Shown here piece by piece: positions 10,800 through 21,071 of a stretch of 64,000 nt of DNA. A model generated the notes under the pieces. The model saw nothing but the letters and a program-made list of their open reading frames with translations. It made no database searches and was not told the DNA's origin. The position numbers were made by a program, and so were the translations under genes. Within the stretch, counting starts at the first letter, position 1. Every line of letters begins with the position of its first letter. The stretch is from Symsagittifera roscoffensis (lineage: Eukaryota > Xenacoelomorpha > Acoela > Convolutidae): NCBI RefSeq assembly GCF_963678635.1, contig NC_087064.1, positions 39,176,532 through 39,240,531 on the forward strand, given 5' to 3'.

Positions 10800-11828
10800 A
10801 TTCTATCAACCGTTCAGCGCATCTAGCGTAAAGGAAACAAACTTGCCTGAGACGGTAAAATTTCGTGGCTTGAATCCGACCGGGACCTGTTTTTTTTAAG
10901 TTAAAAATTTGCTGCTCTTTTAGATTTTCGTACTGTTTGTTTTTTTGTCGGCTTAGTTCTCGTAGACCGACTCTTTTTGAGTATTCAGCTTTCTTTTGAG
11001 TTGCTATGGCACCCATGTTTCAGGCGACAAAGCCCGGGAATTAGATGTTAATCGGGACTTGGTTTTTCGCAAATTTAAAAATTTTAGTTTGTCTAAATTA
11101 TTGTCTGTCTGCTTATATTTATCGGCTTAGTTCACACAGAAAAGAACTTTTTGAAAGTTCAGCTTCTTGTTAGCATTCAGAAAGAGCCCTGTAAAGCGTC
11201 TAATGGTGCAAGTAATTTTGTTCGTGTTTTTGCACTTGCGATAGGATACGACTTTATTTCCCGTAATTAAGTTGTTCACAGAATGATCAAAATTACTTGG
11301 TAAATTTGGCCGTTAACATTTAGTCTGGATGTAATACTTAACACTTGGTTTGGAAGTAATGAATGCGCCTGGGACGGCAAAGATCCTGGGTTGGTCTCTG
11401 AGTTTTTTACTGAAACGGTTTCTGTTCAGGTACTTCTGGCTTTTCTTTTTTACTCTTGTTAATGTTTCGATGCTAATTTAACATTGTGTTGTTATGGCAA
11501 TATTTTTTCTAAATCGGTTTTTTTTATTTACTTAAATGAAAAAAATGATGTTGCATATATTTTGGAGAAAATTTGTGGGTGACGAGTGAATGACAAATGC
11601 ACATGGAGAGTTGGCTATAACTACTTGAACAACTGCAGATTATAGAACCCATTAACAGACTGGGTTTTTTTCTTGCACTGAAGCCCTTTAGCACTGCTGA
11701 TTTTTTTTTTGTTTTTTTTACCATTTTTTTGTCTTCTTTTATTGTAATGTGAGTGGCGCAAAGCTCCGCTTTGCCTCTGCAATTTTAGTATTTTTTGACC
11801 AAAACATTTTTTTCCACTTTTTTTTTTC
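10800..11828. other. Non-coding, repeat-like stretch
   Basis: No credible gene. Several phrases around 10830-10890, 11015-11060 and 11360-11410 resemble decayed fragments of the neighbouring tRNA-like repeat (for example cctgagacggtaaaa and cctgggacggcaaag). A GC-rich hairpin-like phrase, caaagctccgctttg, lies at 11759-11773. Confidence 0.3.
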
Positions 11829-12220
11829 GAGTAATGAACGTTGTGAAGACTCTTATATAGATAATTCTTGTTAATTTTTTTTTGGAAAAAGTATTAGTTT
11901 GTTCACGCTCAATTTCGATTTTTGTTTGCGGTGGAGTTTTCATTGCTTTTTAAGTTCAGATTGTTTCCCTTGTTAACAGTAATTGCGAAAGTGGATTTCA
12001 ATGTTCAAAGTTCACAGCGGAAATGAAAATTTATCTGTTGATCCAGTTTTCTCTAATTGGGTTAATTTAAACGAAACAGCTCCTATCATAATTTGTTCTT
12101 GAAAATCAAAAGGTTTCTAGTTTTACTTTAAAATTCGAAAGTTGAAGTTTTTGAAAAAAAAACCAGATAGTTTTTTTTTCTGTTTCCTTGCTTATTTTCC
12201 TTTTTTGTTTTAAATCATAG
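11829..12220. repeat. Dispersed repeat R2, copy 1
   Basis: It starts gagtaatgaacgttgtgaag and contains ttgatccagttttctc. Both phrases recur, in the same order and at similar spacing, from 19197. AT-rich, no coding content. Confidence 0.45.
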
Positions 12221-12432
12221 TCATTCATTTTTGTATCGTAAGTGGCCTTTTGTATGTAGTAGTTACTATATTTCCAGTTTGAAAAGAGATTTTAATTCTT
12301 ACATACTTATTGAAGGTCGCTGTTTGAATATAGTTGGTATGAAATATCTGTCATGATTCTGGCGGAATTGGGTGGAAAAGCCTAATTTAGGGAGCTTAAT
12401 TTTGGTTGGAAAAGCCTGTTGTTTGCTTACAG

Positions 12433-15400
12433 TACAAAGTCGCTCAGTTGTGGTCTGTAGCTGAGACTAGTCGGAAGGAAACTGGAGGAGGTAGTGGGGT
12501 TGAGATTCTGAAGAACGAACCTTGTGAGGAAAAAATGCCTAATGGACAGACAGCTAGCGGCTACTACACCAAGAAAGTCTATCACACTAGAGAGTATGTT
12601 GTTCAGTGCTGATTTAAATTATCCGGACGAAAAGCATAACTCTTTTAAATTTAAAGTTTTGTTGTAATTTGGTCGAAGTGATGAAACGCGTTTTTCTCAA
12701 ATTTAGTTGTAATTTGGAGAAAGTGACGAAAACAAAACTTGGGTAAATTTTAACGCTACAACTACCGGGTCAATTACTGCCAAAACTGTAAAAAAAAATG
12801 AGCCATTTTTCTAGTCCCGCAAAATTTAAAAGGGTGCAGTCTTCAAAGAGTTGCGAGAAACGTTTAGAAATTGTTTTTAAATGAAATAATGTTTTATACA
12901 GTTAAGATGTCATTTTTTGGCTATCAAGCAAAAGTAAATTTGATTTATTAAATTTTTTGAAGACTATACCCCTCTTAATTTTTGTTGGTCTATGTAAGAT
13001 GCTTATTTTGATGTTGTGTTGTTAGTAAGTCACCTGGTAGCTAAAACGTAATTTTTGATCGACTGGAAAAGCTAAAAAAACATCCTGTTATGGTATAAAA
13101 TTTTGGGCCCAAGTTTTGGGCAATGATGGGAAAGAGCCAATATGAATTTTGCTGTGATTTATAGTAAAGTGCCTGCCTGGATCCGAACAATAGCTGAAAC
13201 TGTTGTTGGTGAAAATGCTCTGGATCTAGTCGAAGAAGCTTGGAATCTGTTCCCTTATTGCAAAACAGGTGAATGCAAGCTTGATGAGCGAATCATGGAC
13301 AAAATCATAGAAGTCAAAATTACCTTTATGTAATCGAATTTTTTTGTTAGTGATTAAATTAGTTATTAATTTGGGTTTTTTTGAAACAGAATGGTAGTTC
13401 ATCTGCATTTACAAGTTTTTGCATATATTTCAATACAGACACGCTATCTTAACAATAGAAAAGGCCCTATGAGAGCTTAAGTTACGGCAAAAAGGTATTG
13501 CGGAATTTGTCACCTAACTACGTCTTTTTCAATTTGTTCAGCCGCTTCGCTGCTTTAGTGATCAAACATCCGAGGTTCCAAAAGTTTGAGATTGTAATTG
13601 AGTCGCAGCATCTGAATGACAGGGGAGACAACCCAGCAGTAAGTTATCAGAACCTCTATCTTGATTCAATAGTATTTGTTCGTCGAGCTCTCTTATCACT
13701 TTGCTTTAGCCGGAGAATTTGTGCATAAGTGAATATCTGTCTTTGAATGGAAAGCCCATAAGTTACAGTAAATTAGACAGCGAATCGCAAATTATCAACA
13801 TCGCAACACTACCCGAACTGGTTAGTAATATTTTTGAATATGAATTTTATTTGCTCAACTCAGAGACAAAAAAACTTAACATGCCCTTTGAAAGATTTTA
13901 TCAACTCGTCGTTAACTTTATATCGTAACATTATTGTTCTAATCACGATGTGTATGGGCGTGTTTTTCACCCTATAGAATCAGATACTGCATAAAACGTC
14001 AGATAGAAACGAGTTATATATCTTACCAAAACGGTGTCATTTGTTTTCAAGGCTCCTTTGAATGTGATTTTATGCAAGTAAACTTTCTTTACTGCGGTCA
14101 GTTGAGCTGTTGAAATTAACTAGTTCTTGTTTTTGTTTTGAGGCTCAAAGTCACTCTTTCTCTCCCCTCTTAGCCTCCTACCCTTTGAAAAAGAAAACAG
14201 TTGCTGTCGGAAATTTTTGTGCTTTTTGCACTGCAATCAGCCATCTTTGTCAGCTATCTTTGTTAATTTTCCATATTTAGAGTCAGATTGTTGGCTTAAA
14301 AAGAAAAATTTGAGAAAGATGTGAATTTTTATCAGTTTGGTAAGTTGTTTGTCATATTTCAAGTTGTTGTTCCGACCATTTGAAAAATTGAGAGGAACTT
14401 TGTTTTGGGTCTGTTTTTATTTTTTCCCACGTAAAATCAGCTACCACAATACATCATCGGAAAGAGTTGAGTGATAGATCATATTAGGCCCTTTTAGTCA
14501 TGATTCAAACGACTTTGAAAAATATTTGAAAACGTTTTCCAAGTGACCGATTTTTTGAGTTTTTTTGATTTTTCGTCGTAATTCGAGCAAATAAAGCGAG
14601 CGAGCAGGCTTATAATTGCTTATTTTAATGGTTTAAAAGCGTTCAATAGGTAAAGCAGTAAAAATTTAGTTTTACTTGAGTTAAGTTGTTTTTTGAGTAT
14701 TTTAGCCTTTTTTGGACTATAAAACTTTAAAAAACTGCAAAAAAAAATGTTTTGTTTCTAGTCATTTTCTTCAAAAATTGTTTTCCAATTGGCGTATTGT
14801 ACTATGACTGCGTATCGAATATGCTTAAGCTTTATTTTTTCGTTCTGATCTTTTTTTTGTCACACCACGCCAAAAAAACGACACTAATTTGTATTTTTTA
14901 AGACTATGGTCGGAACATTCTGCTACTTGCACAGTAACCGGCTATCCTTCTCTTTATTTAAAAATGGACCCGATGTCTTAATAAATTTTAATAATCGACA
15001 CACACTTTAAAGCTTTGCGATCAAAATTAGCAATAATATCAAAACAGCCGTAAGCTGGGCCAATTAAATCTTCTCGTCTTCACCTGCTGTGACTTTGTTT
15101 ATCCAGATTTATTACATGGATTAACATAGTCTGTTGCGAGTTGGTTCGGTTACTGCCGTTGATGCCTTGTCTAAAGTATTTGGATGTTTTGTGTACAGTG
15201 CGAAGAAGATCCCACTAAATTCCGATCGGAGAAGGCGGGCAGGGGTCCGATCCCGCCAGTGGGCAATTGGTGGGAGACGTTCCCTGAGCCTATGATGTGT
15301 TGCTATAAACTGGTGAGATTCAATGTAAACTTATGGGTGGGACAGGGCAAATTGGAGGGCTACTTTATGAGTGAGGAAAACAGGCTGTTCAATAGACTGC

Positions 15401-15495
15401 ACAAGCAGTTGTTCTGCTGGATGGACCAGTGGTACGGACTGACAATGGAGGATATTAGACGTCTAGAACAACAAGTAGCCGAAGAACTCAAAGAC
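12433..15495 (+). CDS. PITPNA/PITPNB: Class I phosphatidylinositol transfer protein, exons 2 to 6 (first exon not found)
   Basis: Five exons join in phase: 12433-12594 (acceptor ttgcttacag, donor GTATGT), 13165-13268 (donor GTGAAT), 13559-13638 (donor GTAAGT), 13710-13820 (donor GTTAGT) and 15199-15495 (donor GTAAGT). The product begins YKVAQLWSVAETS with the KETGGG motif, continues through KVPAWIRTIAE, AWNLFPYCKT and VIKHPRF, and ends with EEDPTKFRSEKAGRGP, the WW-type segment and LFCWMDQWYGLTMEDIRRLE. This order matches class I PITPs, soluble proteins that exchange phosphatidylinositol and phosphatidylcholine between membranes. The start-codon exon (about 18 residues) was not found to the left. 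Exon 13710-13820 is the most divergent part, and a few residues before EEDPTKF are shorter than in the family. A possible last exon after a tiny 32-base intron would be 15528-15584. Confidence 0.85.
12604..13120. repeat. Truncated foldback MITE inside a PITP intron
   Basis: It begins CAGTGCTGATTTAAATTATC, identical to the end of the TA-flanked MITE at 27294, and the next 200 bases and the 12960-13090 part correspond to its left and right arms. The right end is missing. It starts nine bases into the intron, just after the splice donor of the 12433 exon. Confidence 0.65.
13930..15198. other. Long AT-rich PITP intron, distal part
   Basis: Between the exons ending 13820 and starting 15199. No frame, repeat copy or RNA gene recognised; a pyrimidine-rich tract ending tgtgtacag precedes the next exon. 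Confidence 0.4.
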
Positions 15496-15527
15496 GTAAG
15501 TATCTCGCCATTTCATTCGTACTTTAG

Positions 15528-15584
15528 GGCATGGAAGCTGTAACCATGCTGTCTGCTTTGGGCTTCAATGTAAATAGTAATTGA
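15528..15584 (+). CDS. Possible terminal exon of the PITP gene
   Basis: After the donor at 15496 a pyrimidine-rich tract ends in AG at 15526-15527. The following 18 codons stay in phase with the previous exon and end in TGA at 15582. The implied intron is only 32 bases, which is very short, so a more distant last exon remains possible. Confidence 0.3.
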   Translation, partial: GMEAVTMLSALGFNVNSN

Positions 15585-15667
15585 ATATGAGTGATTGTAA
15601 CAGGTGTTTCTAGAAGTTTTCCATTTTTCATAGGCTTTTGTTTCCATTTTTGTTGTTTAAAAGTCAG

Positions 15668-16305
15668 TTATTTACACTTGCGAAGCAAGTGTATTAGTAC
15701 GAACCTTCTTTTTTTCCAACCTAAGTCCCAAATATTGGTACCACTTTTGAGGAACCTTTACAGCTTTTTCATAACATGTGCTTTGGCATTCGAATAGTAA
15801 TAAGTTAACACAGTTGATGCTTTTTTAATTCATCAATTCAACCGAAAAAAGCTATTTGTTTCAAACAACATCACAATAATAAAAACTCGATTTCAGAAAT
15901 TTTCTAACTCAACATGTCTCGCAATTTTTGAAATGCATTACTTATACATAATGTGAATTTATGCTGCGATTTGTTACATGCAAAGTTAGTGTGGATGCCT
16001 TCAGTTTGTTATGTTCCAAATTATTACTTGCATAATTGAGTCTTTTGTATTTAGTGCCACTTTTGCTGAATCGCCGTGGGAATTAATTAGCATATGTAGC
16101 TGCTTTTTTGTGACTAGTGTTTGTCGGTTGTTAAGTTTGCGTGGCTGAGTGGATAAAGCGTGAGACTCAAAATCTCTTGATTGCAGATTCGAATCCTACA
16201 CGTAGCCGAATTTTTGCTAATTCGAGGTTTTTTTCACTTGATAGATCTGCTCTTTGGTCGTGTTCTTGCAAGTTTTTGCGAAGCACAGCTTCGCCTCTGT
16301 GTAAA
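15668..16305. repeat. Dispersed repeat R1, copy 2, with tRNA-like segment
   Basis: Opens with tgcgaagcaagtgtattag and tacgaaccttctttt and closes with gcgaagcacagcttcgcctc, matching 9940-10795 in order. Opening and closing phrases look like imperfect inverted ends (GCGAAGC plus GTG). It lies directly left of the MULE. Confidence 0.45.
16139..16207 (+). other. tRNA-like segment with near-perfect A- and B-boxes
   Basis: TGGCTGAGTGG at 16142-16152 fits the A-box consensus and GATTCGAATCC at 16186-16196 fits the B-box. A seven-base loop with CAA in the anticodon position is closed by four pairs (GAGA/TCTC), but acceptor and T stems mispair and there is no long variable arm as expected for tRNA-Leu. 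A run of five T follows. Likely a tRNA-derived element head rather than a working tRNA. Confidence 0.4.
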
Positions 16306-16341
16306 AAAGTGCCTTTTGTAATTGAAGCTCATTGATTGTTT

Positions 16342-16520
16342 GGTGGCAGGACAATCTACCCTATTCCAAACTACCCTATACCATTCTACCCTATGCCATT
16401 ATACCCTACATACCAATCTACCCTATACGAATCTACCCTATGCTAATCTACCCTATACTAATCTACCCTATACCAATCTACCCTATACTAATCTACCCTA
16501 TACTAATCTGCCCTATATAC
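16342..16520. repeat. Left terminal inverted repeat of the MULE, 15-bp tandem array
   Basis: About ten degenerate copies of CTACCCTATAC(T/C)AAT in tandem after the outer GGTGGCAGGACA. The inner copies are the most regular, the outer ones diverge and pair best with the right arm. Confidence 0.8.
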
Positions 16521-16786
16521 CATAATGAGGTCCCATAATGTAATCTTTCAAAGTCCTAATGAGAATCGGAAAGATACAGCACGTGTTTATTCATTTGAGT
16601 CTAAATTTTTGGACTCAATGTTTCACTGAAGGAAATTGCTCTAAATACTAAATCGCAATTAGAGCCTCAAAATCTGAAATTTGTTTCAATTAACAAGTTT
16701 TAATCCCCAATTTTCAAAATCACGTACAAAAATGAAACCAGAACTACGTCATTATATCAATTTTCTTTGGAACAACATTTACCAAA

Positions 16787-17923
16787 ATGAGTAAAATTTC
16801 CTGGGGTTTATCCCAACAGAATCGGCGAACGCTTGTTATCGGTGGCCACGAGTTTACGAAAAAACAGGAAACAAAGAATGGAAACATTCAGTGGAAATGT
16901 TCAAGATGGGGGTCCCATAAATGCAAAACGACAGCAATAACCCGAGAAAACGATCTTATTGCCTGTAGAAATGAGCACACGCACGAAGTTTTTCCTGGTC
17001 GTTCAGATGCAAGGCTTCTCGTGCAGAAAATGAAACAGGACACAAAAATACAGCAAGTACCAGTCAATAGCGTAATTATAGCAAACGGCCTGCAGTCTGT
17101 CTCCGAAGAAAAAGCAGTTCAATTAGCTCTTCCGTGCAGGTCGGCTATTAATCGGGCCCTCACTCGACAGAAGGTAAATGATAGACCCACATTGCCTCCA
17201 ATTGTCGACAGACATTTTGAAGTGCCAAAGCAACATGAGGATTTTTGCGTCTTCGATAGCGGCATTGATGATCCAGAAAGGGTGTTGATTTTTGGAGATC
17301 GGGACAATATCCAGAGTTTGATATTACATCGACATGTTTGGCTGTGTGATGGAACGTTCAAAGTTTGCCCGATTCAGTTTTATCAACTCTACACCATCCA
17401 CATTCAACACGCTGGCTTTTACGCCCCCTGCATTTATGCACTGTTGCCCAACAAAACAACACTTTTACAAAAAGCTACTGAAGGGGTTAGCAGCCATCAC
17501 CGAAAACACCGAGCCTCACCGCATTCTCCTCGATTTTGAACGTGCAGCACTGAACGCTTTCGCTCGTCACCATACCGGAGCGTTGCTGAAAGGCTGCTAT
17601 TTTCATTTATGTCAAGCGTTTAGGTAGCCTCTTACTTTCAGCGCACCTACATCAAAGGCGAAACCATCGGAAGGAATTCTAGCGAACCTCTCTTCCCAGT
17701 AAACCTTGGGAATCATTCCGAAGAAGCAGCTGCTGGGTTAATAAGGCCAACAAATGCTGTAGAAGGCTGGCATCTTGGCGTTGCTACTTTCTTTAAAGGA
17801 AACCACCCATCTGTTCACACCTTTCTGGAACAAATCAAACTGGACGCTGCCAATCAGAAATTCAATATATTGAAAGCAATGGGAGGAAACAGCAACCCCA
17901 GTCAAAAGATGTACAGGTAATTG
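16787..17923 (+). pseudogene. MULE transposase with N-terminal FLYWCH-type zinc finger, broken
   Basis: The ATG at 16787 opens a frame whose first 75 residues have the spacing of a FLYWCH zinc finger (FTKKQ, IQWKCSRW, CKTTA, HTHEV). A MULE transposase domain follows with VWLCDGTFKVCP (first catalytic Asp). Near 17455-17470, in T and A runs, the reading moves to another frame that carries RILLDFERAALNAF (second Asp) and GCYFHLCQAFR, ending at 17627. From about 17640 a further segment in frame with the family pattern (TNAVEGWHLG, HPSVHTFLEQIK) gives the C-terminal part. The residues normally between the CxxH segment and this part are missing, so one internal deletion and at least one frameshift inactivate the gene. 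It would act in the nucleus on the flanking repeats. Confidence 0.8.
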
Positions 17924-17929
17924 AATGAG

Positions 17930-18534
17930 AAAGTGAAAAACATTTGCAACAATTTTAACAAAGATTCTATTTTAACATATTTGTATTCTCTCGCGCAATT
18001 AAGTCATTCCTAACTCAGTTTATTTTATCAAGCTTTGTGAATTTTTCAAAAATTCAATTTAATTTCTAAAAAAAATACACTTTTTGAGGTTCCCGTGGCC
18101 GTAGAGGGCTGAAATTTTGGGAGGTAATAGAGGCCAATACCAAAAGAGTTTTACCTTCTCCCTCACCCCGCCCCCCAGTACCGCCTTGGCCTGGTACGGG
18201 GGGGTCTACCCCTCCTTTTGTGATCAACTAGTCAAACCCTCAGTAATTTTCGAATTTCATTCAAAATTTGACTTCTTGGTGATTTGATCTTTCGAACTTT
18301 TGTTTTTCAAACACATGCATTATCCGCTACGCTATGTCGACTTGATGTGATATGACTTTTGTTTGTTTAAGAAATAGCCGCAACGCATTTCTTTAGCAAC
18401 ATTGGTTTAAAATTTCTGTTCGTTCATGCTTTGAACTCATTTCCATCTTTGATCATAATTAACGGTTCTTTGATGTGTTCGGAAATATACTGTTTCGGAT
18501 TCTTCAAGAGGATGGGGTAAGTTTCAATTGCTTT
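17930..18534. other. Non-coding 3' part of the MULE interior
   Basis: AT-rich apart from a GC patch at 18160-18215 with runs of C and G (cgccccccag, acgggggggt). No gene seen. Confidence 0.4.
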
Positions 18535-18638
18535 ATATATAGGGTAGAATGGTATAGGGTAGATTAATATGTAGGATAGAATAGTATAGGGTAGATTAGC
18601 ACAGGGTAGATTGGAAGAGGGTAGAATGTCATGGAACC
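18535..18638. repeat. Right terminal inverted repeat of the MULE
   Basis: About six units of the complement (GGGTAGATTAGTATA-like) end in ATGGAACC before the target duplication. Shorter than the left arm, so the arms differ in unit number. Confidence 0.8.
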
Positions 18639-18646
18639 GATTGTTT

Positions 18647-19196
18647 GATGTTTGTTAGGCATCAACAGACATCCAGCCGGAAAGAAGTTGCTTCAGAAGT
18701 TTGCTTTTGGATTAAAGCCTCTGTTTATCATTCCGTTGTTTTTGTAATTCCTTAGTCTTCTTTAATGCGTATTTCTGCTTTTTATCTATTTGACACAAGA
18801 AGTGGAGATTGTCTGATAATTTGAAGTCATTTTTTAAAAAGAGTTCAAACCTTTTTGCGTTTAGTTTCAAGTTCGGGATACAAAAAAATTAGCCGGAATG
18901 TCATGCCATTTTTTGCTGACGATTTTTATTGTATAAGGCCAGGATCCTGGAGCAGCCTTCAAGTGAAAGTTACATCTTCCCATCTGTTAAAATATTTTTT
19001 CAGCAATTGACTAAATAGCAAGTTTCAAACTAACTTGAGAGAAAAAATTGTGTTCGATGTCTGAAAACTGGGCGAAACAGAATAAAACTTTTTGATACAT
19101 TTTATGAAATTGATTTAGTTTTAGCGCAAAGAACTCATGTCAAATTTTGTCAATGACTCAACTATTTTTTCAATTATTTTGTCCATTTTGATTAAG
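18647..19196. other. Non-coding stretch right of the MULE
   Basis: No frame or repeat recognised. Confidence 0.35.
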
Positions 19197-20240
19197 AGTA
19201 ATGAACGTAGTGAAGACTCTTATAAAGGTGTTGCTGATTTTTTTGGTTTGTTTTTTTTCAGGAAAAAGTTAAAATTTTTTCGCGGTTTGACTTGTGATAT
19301 ATTTTAAGTTCAGTGCATTTCCATTGTTAAAAGCAAGGCAAACTCCACTATCGAACAGCAAACGTAACGTCAACGAAAAATGTGATCGACTTCTGATTTC
19401 AAAAATGGAAATGAACTATCATATTTCCAAGCGAAATAAAAGTTGTACGTATTGATCCAGTTTTCTCGAATTAGGTTAAGGTTGTCAAAAAAGCAGAAAT
19501 CTTAAATCGTTCTAAAAATTCAAAGAGCTTAAAGAGCATCTATTTTTTTCGTAGATTTTTTTAAAATCAGTGTTTTTTGTGTTTACTTGCATTAATTACT
19601 CGTTGATCGGACATGTTTAAGTTTTAATTTGGTTGTTCAAACGAGACGAGTAGTATCAATATAAACATTAAAAAATGTTTTGGATTTGGAAGCGAAGTTG
19701 CAACCGAAAGAAATCTAGCCATGTCTCTTGCTTTAGTCTTATTAGAATGATCGTAGACATTGCCTTTGCGAAGCGCCAATCATAAATTGTTCTAGAAATT
19801 CAAAGAGCTTAAAGGGCATCTATAATTTTCTTTTGAAATTCGAAAGTTGAAATTTTTGCAAGAAAGTCTGTTTTTTATGTTTACTTGCGTGCGTTCATTA
19901 CTCTTGTTCAATCTCCGATTGGCGATGTTTCAATTCATTTGTCTGTTCCAACTTTGTAAAATTTATTATGTAGTTAATGCTAAATTGTTGGCAATATTGG
20001 TGACCTTGAGCAGTTTCATCGGCCTAAAACCAACTATTTATTTAAGGTTAATTAGTTTTTCGGAAGACATTATTACGTAGGAAAATCAGTAATAAGATGA
20101 TTTTTAACGTCAAAATGAGCAGTTTTCGGTTATTTAAAGGGTATTGTCAACAATTTGGCTTCAACTATAAACATTCTTTTGCTCAATGAATCTGAACGAA
20201 GTTGAATAATCCAAAATTTCTCATTTGCTGTCGGAAATAC
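19197..20240. repeat. Dispersed repeat R2, copy 2, with internal duplications
   Basis: Its first 400 bases match 11829-12220. The phrase aattcaaagagcttaaag occurs twice (about 19517 and 19799), and the part from 19920 (ttgtctgttccaactttg, ttgttggcaatattggtga) matches 24740-24800 of another repeat. Confidence 0.45.
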
Positions 20241-20363
20241 TTTTTTAAACTTATTTCAAACCGTTGCAATGTTACTTTGTATATCACTCTGTATGTCATT
20301 TCAAGTGAGCTTTGAATATATCTTTAGTATTTTACCCTTTTTAACAATGGTAGAAGGAGTATA

Positions 20364-21000
20364 ATGACCACTGCCGGAAAGCTTCGAGTCCCCTCCAGTC
20401 TGGCTGGAGGGTCAGGTATTCGCGTCATGGAAAGCTGAAGTTATGCTGTGGACACTGGTTACGGATCTCGATGAGAAGAAACGTGGTGTCGCTGTTGCTT
20501 TATCTCTCTCTGGGCGAAGGCGCGAAGTGGCCATGGAAGTTCCTTCTACGGAGCTGAACCAAGAAAATTGTCTTGAATCACTTCTAAACAAGTTGGAAAC
20601 TGTGCTCGGAATAGATACGGTCGATGCTGCTTTCATTTCCTATGACAGTTTTTAGTGTGTTAAAAGGCTAGGAAAGACAATGACAGAGTATATTCAAGAA
20701 TTCGAAATGTCGCACACAAAATTGAAGAAGCATCAAATGGTTATTCCTGATAATATACTTAATTGTAAAATGTTGAGAAATGCGGAATTAGAGGAGAAGG
20801 AACGTCAAATAACTTTTTTCTCGCCGGATCGAAGAATAAGAAACGCGGACAATCGTTTTTCAACAAGCCGGAATCGAATGGAAATAACCCAGTTGGAAAA
20901 GACGGAAAAGTCCCAACTTGTCGTGTTTGTGGATCCAGATTCCATTGGGCTCGTTTTTGCCCAGAAGACAAGCAGGAGATTCGGTATGTTAATCGAAGCC
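20364..21000 (+). pseudogene. Copia gag-like region with zinc knuckle
   Basis: From ATG 20364 the reading shifts once near 20410 into the frame that contains FASWKAEVMLWTLV and GRRREVAMEVP, then TEYIQEFEMSHTKLKKHQ from 20680. A CX2CX4HX4C zinc knuckle, CRVCGSRFHWARFC, is intact at 20919-20960 and would bind RNA in packaging. Stops at 20653 and frame changes show decay. Confidence 0.75.
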
Positions 21001-21071
21001 AGCGAAATGGTAGCCAAGACGAAGTAGAAGAGCAGAAAACATTCATAACGTTTATTTCTGGAGCCCTACAG

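Larger units (their letters stand above)
16342..18638 (+). mobile_element. Foldback-type Mutator-like (MULE) DNA transposon, complete with target duplication
   Basis: The element is bounded by GATTGTTT at 16334-16341 and the identical GATTGTTT at 18639-18646, an 8-bp target duplication typical of MULEs. Its ends are inverted (GGTGGCAGGACAATCTACCC versus the complement of the right end, starting GGTTCCATGACATTCTACCC). Both arms consist largely of tandem copies of a 15-bp unit, CTACCCTATACTAAT, in opposite orientation. The interior holds a FLYWCH/MULE transposase gene damaged by a frameshift and an internal deletion. The architecture resembles Foldback elements. Boundaries rest on direct sequence comparison of the two ends. 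Confidence 0.85.

Noticed and set aside
13269-13333. Continuation of the PITP exon to 13329 with donor GTAATC
   Set aside because: Joining from there to any downstream acceptor breaks the frame, whereas the GTGAAT donor at 13269 joins exactly to the conserved VI segment at 13559.
16139-16207. Functional tRNA-Leu (CAA anticodon)
   Set aside because: A- and B-boxes are good but acceptor and T stems mispair, the long variable arm of tRNA-Leu is missing, and a related degenerate copy sits in another repeat.
16350-16520. CRISPR array or interstitial telomere
   Set aside because: The 15-bp units have no spacers, recur inverted at 18535-18638 and are bounded by an 8-bp target duplication, so they are transposon ends.
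16322-16538. Two short frames reading through the CTACCCTAT array (repeats of LPYTN or YPI)
   Set aside because: They are a trivial translation of the tandem repeat.
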